NCBI GenBank assembly: GCA_963732875.1
Contig: CAVTBD010000002.1
Coordinates: 1-64,000, forward strand
DNA length: 64,000 nucleotides
DNA from: WHSO01 sp963732875
GTDB taxonomy: Bacteria; Pseudomonadota; Alphaproteobacteria; SMXQ01
Reading direction: 5' to 3'
Shown: positions 17,057 to 26,490 of the stretch, in pieces
How the letters are laid out: each line of letters opens with the position of its first letter
How positions within the stretch are numbered: position 1 is the stretch's first letter
Notes under the pieces: generated by a model
The model's input: the letters and a program-made list of their open reading frames with translations, nothing else
The model's database searches: none
What the model was told of the DNA's origin: nothing
Position numbers and translations under genes: made by a program

Positions 17057-18106
17057 TCAGTTCTTTTTTTTCTTCTTTTTCTTCTTTCCCTTATTCCCGA
17101 GAGCGGCAAGTTTCTTCGCCCGGGCCAGCACCGCCGGGGGTACCACCTTGCCGGCCTCGACCATGGCCTGGAGCTTGTCGCCTGGCAGCGGATCGAGGTC
17201 GAGGCGGGTCTTCTTCAGGTCGGCCTTGAACGACTCGCTGTTGATCGCGGACCAGAACGCCTTGCGCAGCTCGGCCACGCGCTCGGCCGGCACGTTGGGC
17301 GGCGCGACCACGGAGCGTCCGATTTCCGACGGACGCGCGAAGAACTCGAGTAGCTTGCGGTCCTCGTCATTCTTCGCGAGATCGAGCATGCGCGGGATGT
17401 TCTGCAAATCCTCGTTCTTCTCCGCGCCGGTCTGGAGCAGGAGCACGATCTTCTTCTCCTTGATCCACTGGCCCTGTTGCGCCTTGAGCGCGCTCCACGG
17501 CCGGCTCAGCCCCTGGATCTCGCCGCGCTGCATGGCCAGCATCGCCTCGCTCGTGCTCTTGTAGCCGGTCAGGATCTTGAGCTTGGTATGGATGACGTTG
17601 TTGAGGATCAGCCAGTTGAGCCGCGACGCGGAACCCGTCGCCGAGACGATGAACTCGGTCTTGAGGGCGTCCTGGATCTTCTTGATCGGGGCCGTGTGCC
17701 AGGCGAACAGCACCGCACTGTTGGATACCAGCCGACCGATCCAGTTGAACTTGGGAATATCGGCCTTGAGGCCTTTGCGGCCCATCAGCTCGTAGGCCTG
17801 GATGCCCTGGTCGATCATGCCGATCGCCGTGCCGTCTTTGGGCGCGATAACGTAAAGGTAATTGGTGGCGCGCACGCTGCCGGCCCCCGGCATGTTCTGG
17901 ACCACCACGGTCGGGTTGCCGGGCAGGAACTTGCCGATATGGGCGGCAATCAGCCGGCTGTAGCCGTTGTAGCTGCCGCCGACGCCGAAGCCGACGACGA
18001 AGGTCATCGTCTTGCCCTTGTAGAAATCGTCTGCCTGGGCCGGCGCGATGGCACCGGTCAGGACCATTGCCGCGGCGAGCACGGCACCTTTCACCATTGC
18101 TTTCAT
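17057..18106 (-). CDS. TctC/Bug-family periplasmic binding protein with poly-lysine C-terminus
   Basis: A 349-residue orphan TctC receptor. The signal peptide covers about residues 1-26 (cleavage near APAQADDFYKG). Hallmarks: MTFVVGFGVGGSYNGYSRL and VVVQNMPGAGSVRATNYLY. The C-terminus is a run of eight lysines (GNKGKKKKKKKKN), encoded in part by an 8-T run at 17064-17071 on the plus strand, a site prone to slippage. An AAGGGAG site precedes the ATG. It lies between a cyclodeaminase-like gene upstream and a dienelactone hydrolase gene downstream, which suggests its ligand feeds that pathway. Confidence 0.88.
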   Translation of the reverse strand: MKAMVKGAVLAAAMVLTGAIAPAQADDFYKGKTMTFVVGFGVGGSYNGYSRLIAAHIGKFLPGNPTVVVQNMPGAGSVRATNYLYVIAPKDGTAIGMIDQGIQAYELMGRKGLKADIPKFNWIGRLVSNSAVLFAWHTAPIKKIQDALKTEFIVSATGSASRLNWLILNNVIHTKLKILTGYKSTSEAMLAMQRGEIQGLSRPWSALKAQQGQWIKEKKIVLLLQTGAEKNEDLQNIPRMLDLAKNDEDRKLLEFFARPSEIGRSVVAPPNVPAERVAELRKAFWSAINSESFKADLKKTRLDLDPLPGDKLQAMVEAGKVVPPAVLARAKKLAALGNKGKKKKKKKKN

Positions 18107-18177
18107 GGTTCGTCTCCCTTGCACGCGGTTGAACCTGGATACGGAACGCGTTGGGTCACCCTCTCGGCGGCCCGTCG

Positions 18178-19251
18178 TCACGACGGCAACTCGCTGGTCA
18201 GCCAGTCGGTCGGAAGCTTGTGCCCAAGCCCGAGCCTGAGCGCATTCTGGTAGATCACGTGGCCAGTGCCGGCGAACTGGAAGCCGAGCCCGGCGTAGTT
18301 GAGGAACATGGTGACCTGCTCCGGTGTCCGGCGGCCCGGGGCGCGGCCCAGCAGGAGGTCGGGCAGGGTCGGCATGTCGCCCTGCCGGATGTTCTTGGTC
18401 ATGGTATCCTTCTGGTGCTCGGTGTCGCGCGCGAGATCGGCGCCTTCCGTGCGCACGATGCGCAATTCGCTGCCATGAACGTGGGTGAAGGCGACGTCGG
18501 CGCGCGCTACCGTCTCGGGGGCCAGTTCGAGGCGCTTGAGGCTGCTCACATGCATGCCGGGCGCGATCAGCTCCGGCGGTAGGATCGGGCGCATGCTGTT
18601 GGTCGCGCACAGCACGACATCGGCGCCGGCGACGGCTTCCTCGGTGCTGGACACGGGAACCACCTCGATGCCGAGCCGGTGCGTCATGTCCGCCGCGAAG
18701 GCTTCCCGGCTTTCGGCGCGCGGGCTGAAACAGCGAATCTCGGTCACGGGCCTGACGGCGGCGATGGCCATGGCCTGGCCGCCTGCCTGCCAGCCGGCGC
18801 CGAGCAGGGCAACGGTGCGGGCATCCTCGCGGGCGAGGTACTTGGCGGCAAGGCCCGAGGTGGCGCCGACGCGCATGCGCTGGACGATGCCATCGGGATA
18901 GACCGCGAGCGGCTCGCCGGTCTCGGTCGAGAACAGCAGCACGAGCCCGACGTAGCGACCGCCTGGCGCCGACGGCACCTTGACGCGCTTGAGGCTGCCT
19001 TCGCCGGCGGGCCAGGTCAGGATGTCCGAGTTGATGCGCACCGCGCTGACGCCGAACGCCGGCACCGCGCCGTTCATGGTGAGGAGCGAATAGAGCGCGT
19101 CCTCGCGCGTGGTTGGCGTCAGGATCTCCGAGCGCACGCCGGTCGCCGCTCGCGCGCGGCCGAGGTCCTTGTAGGCCTCCTCCATGCCGGCTAGGCAATC
19201 GGCCATGGGCAGGGCCCGCTCGACCTCGGCGTTGGTCAGAAGCAGCGTCAT
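18178..19251 (-). CDS. Ornithine cyclodeaminase/mu-crystallin family protein (divergent)
   Basis: A 357-residue member of the OCD/mu-crystallin family, a group of NAD(P)-linked enzymes including ornithine cyclodeaminase, ketimine reductase and alanine dehydrogenase. The Rossmann glycine motif is ALLGAGWQAGGQA near residue 150, and the conserved Arg appears in PDGIVQRMRVGA. The usual GADxPGK-type motif, with the catalytic Asp of true cyclodeaminases, is not seen; SSLKRLELAPE stands in its place. Ornithine cyclodeamination is therefore doubtful. The ATG overlaps the MmgE/PrpD stop as ATGA, so the two are translationally coupled. Confidence 0.83.
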   Translation of the reverse strand: MTLLLTNAEVERALPMADCLAGMEEAYKDLGRARAATGVRSEILTPTTREDALYSLLTMNGAVPAFGVSAVRINSDILTWPAGEGSLKRVKVPSAPGGRYVGLVLLFSTETGEPLAVYPDGIVQRMRVGATSGLAAKYLAREDARTVALLGAGWQAGGQAMAIAAVRPVTEIRCFSPRAESREAFAADMTHRLGIEVVPVSSTEEAVAGADVVLCATNSMRPILPPELIAPGMHVSSLKRLELAPETVARADVAFTHVHGSELRIVRTEGADLARDTEHQKDTMTKNIRQGDMPTLPDLLLGRAPGRRTPEQVTMFLNYAGLGFQFAGTGHVIYQNALRLGLGHKLPTDWLTSELPS

Positions 19252-20663
19252 GGACGGCGCCTCCGGGCACGGCGCGGCGGCGGGGGCGGGACTGCCGTCA
19301 TGAGCGGGCGCAGCCGCGTCATGTCGCGGATGTCCTCGAGGGCGAACACGGTGTCGATCAGCCGCTGGGTGCGCCGGGGGTTCAATACGTTGCCGATCAG
19401 GTCACGGGCCTTGGCGATCACTTCTTCGCGCGTCATAGGGTTGTCTGCGGTGCCGCGCACCGCCTGCGTGCGGCGGCTGAGCCTGCGACCGTCGCGGGTG
19501 ACGACCTCGACGATCGCCTGGCGCGGCGGCTTCGCGGTCATCAGTTCCTCGCTCGGTACCACGCGGATGCGCGCGCGCAGCGCCCTGGCGTCGCGCTTTG
19601 CCATGCGCGCCTGATCGTGGGACGCGGTGAAGCCGAGGGTACCGTCGAGCAGCATCACCGCCAGCAGGTGCTGGACGTTGACGTTGGCCATGGGCGCATT
19701 GTCCACGGTACGCGAGGCGCGCGTCGGCAGGTGGACCGCGATGCTGTCGACGTCGCGGGGCCCGATCCCGTGTTCGGCCATCAGCCATTGCATCGAATCG
19801 AGCGCCGCCTGGGCCGGGGAGCCGACTGACCATTTCTTGATGTTGGTGGCGAGGATCTCGTAGCGCTTGCCGAGCTCCTTCGACAGCTCTCCCGGATGCG
19901 CGCTCGCCGCATAGGCGTCGAGGAAGTTGCGTTCGCCCGAGAACACATCGTCGACCCCGGTGAAGCCGGCCGCTACCATGGTCGCGGCCAGGGTGCCGGC
20001 ATGGGCGGGCATGCCGGCGAAGTCGAACGCCTTCTCGATATGCTCGCTGTCGCGCACGTTGCAGCCGCAGCCCGAGGCGAGCTGGGCGCAATAGGAGAGG
20101 AGGTGGCGCGCCTGACGGGCATCGAGGCCGAGCAGGCTGCCTGCCGCGGCGCCGGCGCCGAACGTGCCGCCGAAGCTGTGGGTGCTGCGGAACGCGGCGG
20201 AAAAGCCGTTCACGTCGAGCGCCCGGGTCAGGCGGCAGGCCACGTCATAGCCCAGCACCACGGCGCGCAGGAAGGCGGCCCCACTCGCGTGCGCCTTCTC
20301 GGCGGCGGCCAGGGCCGCCGGCACCACGGCGCAGCCGGGATGGGTATGGGAGGGGGCGTGGGAATCGTCGGTTTCGTCGGCGTGGGCGAGCATGCCGTTG
20401 GCGAGCGCCGCGTTGGCCGCGCTGGTGACGGTCCGGGAGCCGGCGACGCCCGCCTCGCGTGCGCCGCCCAGCGTCGCGACATAGGCGATGGCGTGACGGC
20501 CCGGCAGAAGACGGGAGCCTGAGATCATGGCCGCGAACGTATCGAGGATATGGTGCTTCGCCTTCTCCACAATCTTCGCAGGCAGCCGGCGGCGCGCGGC
20601 CGCACCCATGTAGCTGCTGAGCGCGTGGGTAGGGGGACTGATCTCGCTGAGCGCCTGGATCAT
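19248..20663 (-). CDS. MmgE/PrpD family protein
   Basis: A 471-residue MmgE/PrpD protein. The family includes 2-methylcitrate dehydratase, cis-aconitate decarboxylase and many uncharacterised members. Recognisable segments are HADETDDSHAPSHTHPGC (active-site loop region), FRSTHSFGGTFGAGAAAG and NIKKWSVGSPAQAALDSM. No prpB or prpC lies nearby, so a propionate role is not supported. It heads the minus-strand operon with the OCD homologue, TctC and dienelactone hydrolase. The last residues are a Pro/Arg run (PPPPPRRARRRRP). Confidence 0.87.
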   Translation of the reverse strand: MIQALSEISPPTHALSSYMGAAARRRLPAKIVEKAKHHILDTFAAMISGSRLLPGRHAIAYVATLGGAREAGVAGSRTVTSAANAALANGMLAHADETDDSHAPSHTHPGCAVVPAALAAAEKAHASGAAFLRAVVLGYDVACRLTRALDVNGFSAAFRSTHSFGGTFGAGAAAGSLLGLDARQARHLLSYCAQLASGCGCNVRDSEHIEKAFDFAGMPAHAGTLAATMVAAGFTGVDDVFSGERNFLDAYAASAHPGELSKELGKRYEILATNIKKWSVGSPAQAALDSMQWLMAEHGIGPRDVDSIAVHLPTRASRTVDNAPMANVNVQHLLAVMLLDGTLGFTASHDQARMAKRDARALRARIRVVPSEELMTAKPPRQAIVEVVTRDGRRLSRRTQAVRGTADNPMTREEVIAKARDLIGNVLNPRRTQRLIDTVFALEDIRDMTRLRPLMTAVPPPPPRRARRRRP

Positions 20664-20960
20664 GATGTGGCGACGTGGTTCCCGAATGCTTCGAGACCGC
20701 GCCGCACGTTACAACGTCCGGTCGCGGTCGCGGGCCGATAGTGACTTCAGGTCAGGGCTGATGAGCCGCGTGGGAAACGCTGGGGTGATTTCCCGTCGCC
20801 ATGAACTGTCCTCCCTGATATTGCTTCTTACTTGTGATTCGATGGTGACGGTTCGCCCGCCGCAAGTCAAGGCACGCCGCCCGCGATGCGTGGGCTTTGG
20901 CGGTTGGTGGCGTCGGGCCGCTCACCTATAATTTCGAAAAATCACCCGGGAGAGACGTCC

Positions 20961-22444
20961 GTGCGTAAAGACGAGCAGTGCGACATCATCGTGATCGGCG
21001 GCGGCAGCGCCGCGTTCGACGCGGCCGTGGCCGCGAAGAAGGCGGGCGCCGGGCGCATCGTCATGCTGGAGAAGGCGCCGGAAGCGGAATACGGCGGCAA
21101 CGCGCGCTACTCGGGCACGGGATTCCGTTTCTGGCACAATGGCGCCGAGGAAATCCGCGAGCTCGTCCCCGACCTCGACGAGGACTACTACAAGAGCCTG
21201 CGCATCAATCCCTATACGCGCGACGATTTCCTCGCCGACCTCAACCGGGTGAGCGAAGGCCGCATGGACCGCGACCCTGGCGGAGACGCTGGTGGACGAA
21301 TCCAATGCCGCGATCCACTGGATGAAGGACGTCGGGATCAAGTGGGAGCTCCTGAAGGAGCACGCGTTCATCGATGGCAAGCGCTACTTCGAGCGCGGCA
21401 TCGCGATCCACGTGGCGGGCGGCGGTGTCGGCCAGCTCGAGCAGTGGCGGGCCATCGCCGAGGGGGTGCGGGATCGAGATCCGCTTCGATTCGCCGGTCA
21501 GCGGATTCCTTGGCAACATGCACCGGATCGAAGGTGTCCACATCTGCGCGGCCGACGGCGAATACGACCTGCGGGCCCGTGCCGTGATCGCCTGCGCCGG
21601 CGGTTTCCAGGCGAGCCCCGAGATGCGCGCGCGCTATCTCGCCGGCAATACCGATTTCGTCAAGGTACGCGGCTCCAAGCACGATACCGGCGAGGTGCTG
21701 CGCTACCTGATCGAGATGGGCGCCGCTACGGGCGGCCACTGGCAGACCGGGCACATGTCGCCGATCGACGCCATGGCACCCGACTTCGAGACGCCCCAGC
21801 ATTCGGACGGGCGCGGCAATACCCAGAGCCGTTACGACTATCCCTACGGCATTTCCGTCAACGCCATCGGCGTGCGCTTCTTCGACGAAGGCGAGGCGCA
21901 GCATTCCTATACCTACGCCAAGACCGGCCGTGCCGTGCTGGCCCAGCCGGGCGCCACGGCGTGGCAGATCTACGACCAGAAGGGTATCCGCCAACATCGC
22001 TACCCGCACCACAAGGCGACCTTCGAGGAGGCCGCGACCATCGAGGAACTGGCCAAGAAGATCGGTCTCGCGCCCGAGGTGCTGGTGCATACGGTGAACG
22101 AATACAATGCCGCCTGCACCGACGACGTGGCCTATGACCCGACCCGCGCCGACGGCAAGCACACCGTCGGGCTGGAAATCCCGAAGTCGAACTGGGCAAC
22201 GCGGATCGACGAACCGCCGTATCGCGCCTATCCGGTCACCTGCGGTATCACCTTCACCTTCGGCGGCCTCAAGGTGAACACGAAGGGCCAGGTACTCAAC
22301 ACCATGCACGAGCCCATGAAGGGGCTCTATGCGTCGGGCGACATCCTCGGCCTGTTCTTCCACAACTATCCGTCGTTCACGGGCCAGACCCGCAACGCCG
22401 TGTTCGGCCGGATCGCCGGCACCAACGCCGTCTCCGACAACTGA
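20961..22444 (+). CDS. FAD-dependent dehydrogenase (tricarballylate dehydrogenase/fumarate reductase type), two frameshifts
   Basis: A flavoprotein of the FAD_binding_2 family. The dinucleotide motif is VIGGGSAAFDAAVAAKKAG near the start, and the C-terminal FAD motif reads GLYASGDILGLFFHNYPS. Homologues include TcuA (tricarballylate to cis-aconitate) and 3-ketosteroid dehydrogenases. The frame changes near 21270-21290 and again near 21465 (GTGCGGGATCGAG, one extra base); each step is +1. Corrected, the protein is about 493 residues. The start is a GTG after GGGAGAG. It is convergent with the TauD-like gene, 9 bases apart. A dehydrogenase close to TctC receptors fits oxidation of a polycarboxylate, but that is inference. 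Confidence 0.8.
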
Positions 22445-22453
22445 CAACTTGAA

Positions 22454-23335
22454 TCAGGGCCGGGAATGCACCGGCTGTTCGCGGCAGGTGGTGCGGCGCA
22501 TGTCGCGCTGGTAGCGGGTATCGTCGAACGGCGTGGCGCGGTGCAGGGTGGCGAGGTTGTCCCAGATGACCACGTCGCCGAGGCGCCATTCGTGGCTGTA
22601 GACGAAGCGCGGCCGGGTCGCGAAATCCATCAGCTCGTCGACGAGCGCCCGCGCGTCGGCTTCGTCCCAGCCGACGATCCCGGACACGTGCGACGCAATA
22701 TAAAGCGATTTGCGTCCGGTGCGCGGGCAGATATGGACCACCGGGTGATAGGCCGGCGGGCGGGCGGCCCGCTCCTCGTCGGTCGGATCGGGACCGCCGC
22801 CGAGCTTGCGCGAATACCAGTAGCTGTGCTCGGCCGTGAGGCCATCGAGCCGCGTCCTGGTCTTTTCCGGGAGCGCCTCATAGACCGCGCGCATATCGAT
22901 GAACTCGGTATTGCCGCCCTTGGGCGGCAGCACGTGGGCCGAGAGCAGGGAGTAGGTGGCGCGCACCTGACGGAACGACATGTCGGTGTGCCACAGGCGG
23001 TTGGCGCGCTTGAACAGGAGCCGCCGGTCGCCCTCGGCGTAGATCTTGCCGTCCTGGTCGAGGTTGCTCTGGTCGACCATCTCGTTGTGGGGAACGCGAA
23101 TGCCGGTACCCCCGATCTTGGGCGCGCGTCCGCGGTCCATAGGGCCAAGCAGGGCGCTGAAGGCGATCTGCTCTTCGTTGGTAGGCGCCTTGTCGTGACC
23201 GACCGCGCAGACCGCGTAGCGGTCCATCATCGCGACCAGCTCGCGCGCCAGTGAAGCGTCGCCCGGCCGGCGCATGTCCACGCCTTCGAGACGGGCCGCG
23301 AACAGGGGATGGAGCGGTGTCGCGGCGATGCCCAT
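22454..23335 (-). CDS. TauD/TfdA-family 2-oxoglutarate-dependent dioxygenase
   Basis: A 293-residue Fe(II)/2-oxoglutarate dioxygenase. The HxD iron motif is in LWHTDMSF, the distal His in TLHRATPF, and the oxoglutarate-binding Arg in YQRDMRR. Classical members release sulfite from taurine or cleave 2,4-D; the substrate here is unknown. The ATG at 23335 follows GGGAG; an upstream extension of the frame lacks family similarity. It is the last gene of a minus-strand operon after the Asp/Glu-racemase-fold gene and the second OCD homologue, 14 bases from the latter. Confidence 0.88.
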   Translation of the reverse strand: MGIAATPLHPLFAARLEGVDMRRPGDASLARELVAMMDRYAVCAVGHDKAPTNEEQIAFSALLGPMDRGRAPKIGGTGIRVPHNEMVDQSNLDQDGKIYAEGDRRLLFKRANRLWHTDMSFRQVRATYSLLSAHVLPPKGGNTEFIDMRAVYEALPEKTRTRLDGLTAEHSYWYSRKLGGGPDPTDEERAARPPAYHPVVHICPRTGRKSLYIASHVSGIVGWDEADARALVDELMDFATRPRFVYSHEWRLGDVVIWDNLATLHRATPFDDTRYQRDMRRTTCREQPVHSRP

Positions 23336-23349
23336 GGCGCCGTCTCCCG

Positions 23350-24459
23350 TCAGTTTCGGACGTCCTGGAGGAACAGGCTGGTCGGAATCTCGTAGCCGCG
23401 CTTCGCCTTCTTCGCCGCCTCGTAGACCCGGCCCGCCACAGCATAAAACTGGGCGCCTTGCAGGTTGCCGCGCTCGGACCACGTGATCTGGTCGTCGGAC
23501 GTGCGACCCGGCGATGTGCCGCCCATGATCTCGGCGAGGCTGACGCGCTTGCCGGGCAGCCTGGCCGCGCCGTGGCCGGCCTTGCCCGAGCGCCCGTCGC
23601 CGTGCTTGGGCGCGCCCGGGCGCGCCTCCCAGGCGATGTATTCGTCATCGAGGGCAAGCTCCGGGCGGCCCACCGGCGCCGGCGCGTCGCCGAACCGCAG
23701 GTAGACGTCGACGCGCTTGATGGTTTCCGAGTCGGGCACGCCGCTGCCGCCGATGTTGACCACGTGGGTACCCTTCTCTACGAGGGTGCCGTCGAGCACC
23801 GGCACCGCCGAATCGGTCAGTGCCGCGACGATATGGGCGCCCTTGTAGACGTCCTCGGCACGGTCGCAGACCTGCACTTCCATGTTGTACTTGGCGGCCA
23901 TCTCGCGGCCGAACGCCTCGCGGTTCGCCTTGGTCGGGCTGTAGACCTGCAGCTTCTTGATGTTGCGAACGGCGGTGAAGGCCTGCATGTGGGTGCGCGC
24001 CATGCCGCCCGAGCCCAGCATGCCGACGACTTCCGCGTCCTTGCGCGCCATGTACTTGACGCCGATGCCGCCGTCGCCGGCGACACGCATGTGCTGGAGG
24101 ATGCCATCGTTGATGAAGGCGAGCGGCTCGCCGTTCTCGATCGAGGTCAGGAAGATCAGGCCGCAGAACGTGCCGGGCTCTGTGCAGTACTTCTCCTGGG
24201 TGAGGACCCCGTTGTACCGGCTCTCGTAGATGATGTCCGACTTCATGCGCACCGCGAAATAGCCGCCGGTCGACCCGCCCTCCATGGACCCGAACTGGTA
24301 GTTCTTGGCGGGATCGCTGGTCGGAATGCGGATATCGATACGCGGGCGGCACACCGCCTCGCCGAGGGCGAGGTTGCGATACGATTCCTCCAGCGCTTCC
24401 AGCGTCATTTCCATGGTCAGCAGATCGCTGACGTCGTTATTGTTGATGATCAGGGTCAT
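23350..24459 (-). CDS. Ornithine cyclodeaminase/mu-crystallin family protein (second, divergent)
   Basis: A 369-residue OCD-family protein. The Rossmann motif is GMLGSGGMARTHMQAF and the conserved Arg lies in NDGILQHMRVAGDGG. As in the copy at 18178-19251, the GADxPGK motif is absent; NIGGSGVPDSETIKRVDVY occupies that position. It also has an insertion between about residues 285 and 320 rich in Gly and charged residues. The two OCD proteins are clearly diverged from each other, so this is not a recent duplication. It lies 27 bases downstream of the racemase-fold gene. Confidence 0.83.
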   Translation of the reverse strand: MTLIINNNDVSDLLTMEMTLEALEESYRNLALGEAVCRPRIDIRIPTSDPAKNYQFGSMEGGSTGGYFAVRMKSDIIYESRYNGVLTQEKYCTEPGTFCGLIFLTSIENGEPLAFINDGILQHMRVAGDGGIGVKYMARKDAEVVGMLGSGGMARTHMQAFTAVRNIKKLQVYSPTKANREAFGREMAAKYNMEVQVCDRAEDVYKGAHIVAALTDSAVPVLDGTLVEKGTHVVNIGGSGVPDSETIKRVDVYLRFGDAPAPVGRPELALDDEYIAWEARPGAPKHGDGRSGKAGHGAARLPGKRVSLAEIMGGTSPGRTSDDQITWSERGNLQGAQFYAVAGRVYEAAKKAKRGYEIPTSLFLQDVRN

Positions 24460-24486
24460 GGGGGCCTCTTTGTCGGTCTATTGGTC

Positions 24487-25239
24487 TTATTTTCGCGTCG
24501 TCGCGCCGGAAAACAAGCGGCCGAGTGCGGTGGGCGGCTGGCTATAGCCGAGATCGGTGCCGAGCTTCGGCGCGAGTTTTTTCAGCCCCGCCCATAATGC
24601 GGCCTGGATCGAGGTCACGACCGGTTTGCCGGTGGCGGCCTCGATCATAGGAATGGCCTCGACCATGCGGGTGTGCGAGCCGCTCAGGAAGATTCCGTCG
24701 GCCCTGTCGCTATCCACGGTTCGGGCATCGGCTGTCCATTGCTCGGGGGTCACCTCGAAGGTGGCCTCGCCGCAGTCGCGCGCGCGCACATCGACGGTCT
24801 CTATCCCGACAGCCTCGAGGTAGGCACGCTCGCGCCCCACGGCAGCGGCATCGCCGGGATTGACCACGGCGACGCGCTTCACACCGAGGGCCTTGAGCGC
24901 CTCGACCACGGACTGGGTCGCGGTATAGACCGGCGTGCCGGTGGCATCGGCGATCCGCTTGACCAGCTCGGCCTCGCCGTCGGGGCCACGCTCCATCATG
25001 ATGCCGGTGCCCTGCAGGTCGATCGCGTCCATGTAGGCGTCGGCGAGCAGCTCGGCACAGTCCAGCGCTGCGGCCTCGATATCGCCGCGCGCGCGTTTGC
25101 CGCCCGAGCCCATGCGCATGCGCGTGACATGGATGCCGAGATCCACGGGTGCATAGGCCCGGAAGTAGGGCTCGAGCGTCCGGTTGCCCGATGACAGGAT
25201 GATTCCGAGCCGTGCGGCCGGCTCTGCGAAAGCGGTCAT
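24487..25239 (-). CDS. Asp/Glu racemase-superfamily protein (maleate isomerase/arylmalonate decarboxylase-like), catalytic cysteines not seen
   Basis: A 250-residue protein with the pattern of the Asp/Glu racemase superfamily: an N-terminal IILSSGNRTLEPYFRAY, VYTATQSVVEALKALGVKRV and VVNPGDAAAVGRERAYLE. In maleate cis-trans isomerase and aspartate racemase, two cysteines act at motifs near residues 75-80 and 190-195. Here those places read IDLQGTGIMME and LSGSHTRM, so both cysteines seem to be absent. It may be an isomerase with another mechanism or a binding protein. The ATG at 25239 follows GGGGGAG. It heads the operon with the second OCD homologue and the dioxygenase. Confidence 0.75.
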   Translation of the reverse strand: MTAFAEPAARLGIILSSGNRTLEPYFRAYAPVDLGIHVTRMRMGSGGKRARGDIEAAALDCAELLADAYMDAIDLQGTGIMMERGPDGEAELVKRIADATGTPVYTATQSVVEALKALGVKRVAVVNPGDAAAVGRERAYLEAVGIETVDVRARDCGEATFEVTPEQWTADARTVDSDRADGIFLSGSHTRMVEAIPMIEAATGKPVVTSIQAALWAGLKKLAPKLGTDLGYSQPPTALGRLFSGATTRK

Positions 25240-25436
25240 GATCGTCTCCCCCTGTGCGGATTTTCTGTTTTTCTCAGTATCGTCCTTCGGTATCGCCACG
25301 GTATCCCGCCTGCGACCCGGAAGGAAGCCTCGCGGCTCGGTAAGCATGCCCTTCCGTCATAGGCGTTTTGCGGCTAGCATCGCCGTAATGAAAAAACGAC
25401 AGCGATTTTCGATAATCGCAATATGGGAGGTACCAC

Positions 25437-26477
25437 ATGACCGGTTCGGCTTCATGGGCGGAGTCCCGCTCGAAACTCCTCGTATTCATTCCAGCGGCTC
25501 TGATCGCGTTTTTCCCAATTGCGTCGCGTGGCGCCGACTTCTACGCCGGCAAACAGGTAAAGATCGTCATCGGCAGCGACGTCGGCGGCGGCTACGATAC
25601 CTACGGCCGTCTGCTCGGCCGGCATCTCGGGCGCTACCTTCCCGGCCATCCGTCCACGCTTATCCTCAACATGCCAGGCGCGGGCGGGCTCAAGTCGGTG
25701 CAGTACGTCTACTCGGTCGCGGCCAAGGACGGCACGTTGATTGCGAATATTCGCGCCAGCAACATGCTGGACTCCGTGCTCGGCATCCGCGGCACCGATA
25801 TGGATCCGGCAAAATTCGTCTGGATCGGCAGCATGGCCTCCGATACCGATGTGTGCCTGTTCACGAAGAAGTCAGGCATCCGGACGTTCCAGGACATGCT
25901 CGACAAGCCGACCACCATCGGCGCCACCGGAAAGGGAGCCCAGGCGTTCTCGTTTCCCAATACCATCAACCACGTGCTCGGCACCAAGATGAAGATCATC
26001 CTGGGCTACAAAGGCACGGGAGATCGCGTGCTGGCCCTGGAGCGCGGCGAAATCTCGGGAAGCTGCGGGATCAACGGCTCGACCTTTGTCGCCGTGCTCA
26101 ACCGCCAGTACAAGAGCGGCAGCTTCGTCCCGGTCGTGCAGTCGGGGCTCAAGCCCAACCCGACCCTCAAGGACGTGCCGTTGACCATCTCCTATGCCAA
26201 AACCGAGGAGCAACGGGCGGTGCTGGAAGGGGTATTCAGCCAGATGCAGATCGCGCGGCCCTACGCCGGTCCGCCGGGCATGCCCAAGGCCCAGACCGAG
26301 ATCATGCGCAAGGCCTTCGATGCCACCATGACCGACAAGAAATTCCTGGCCGACGCGAAGAGGGTGAAAGTGGATATCTCGCCCACGGACGCGGTGGGCA
26401 CGGAGGAAATCATCGTCAAGATGACCAGGATGTCGCCGGAGCTTCGCAAGAAGGTACGCGCGGCGATCGGCAGCTGA
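25437..26477 (+). CDS. TctC/Bug-family periplasmic binding protein
   Basis: A 346-residue orphan TctC receptor. The signal peptide spans about residues 1-33 (cleavage near IASRGADFY). Hallmarks are VKIVIGSDVGGGYDTYGRL and TLILNMPGAGGLKSVQYVY. It ends KKVRAAIGS with no lysine tail, in contrast to three relatives in the window. GGGAGG precedes the ATG. It is 13 bases from the amidohydrolase gene, so the two form an operon, divergent from the racemase-fold operon. Confidence 0.88.
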   Translation: MTGSASWAESRSKLLVFIPAALIAFFPIASRGADFYAGKQVKIVIGSDVGGGYDTYGRLLGRHLGRYLPGHPSTLILNMPGAGGLKSVQYVYSVAAKDGTLIANIRASNMLDSVLGIRGTDMDPAKFVWIGSMASDTDVCLFTKKSGIRTFQDMLDKPTTIGATGKGAQAFSFPNTINHVLGTKMKIILGYKGTGDRVLALERGEISGSCGINGSTFVAVLNRQYKSGSFVPVVQSGLKPNPTLKDVPLTISYAKTEEQRAVLEGVFSQMQIARPYAGPPGMPKAQTEIMRKAFDATMTDKKFLADAKRVKVDISPTDAVGTEEIIVKMTRMSPELRKKVRAAIGS

Positions 26478-26490
26478 CCGGAGGAGACCG

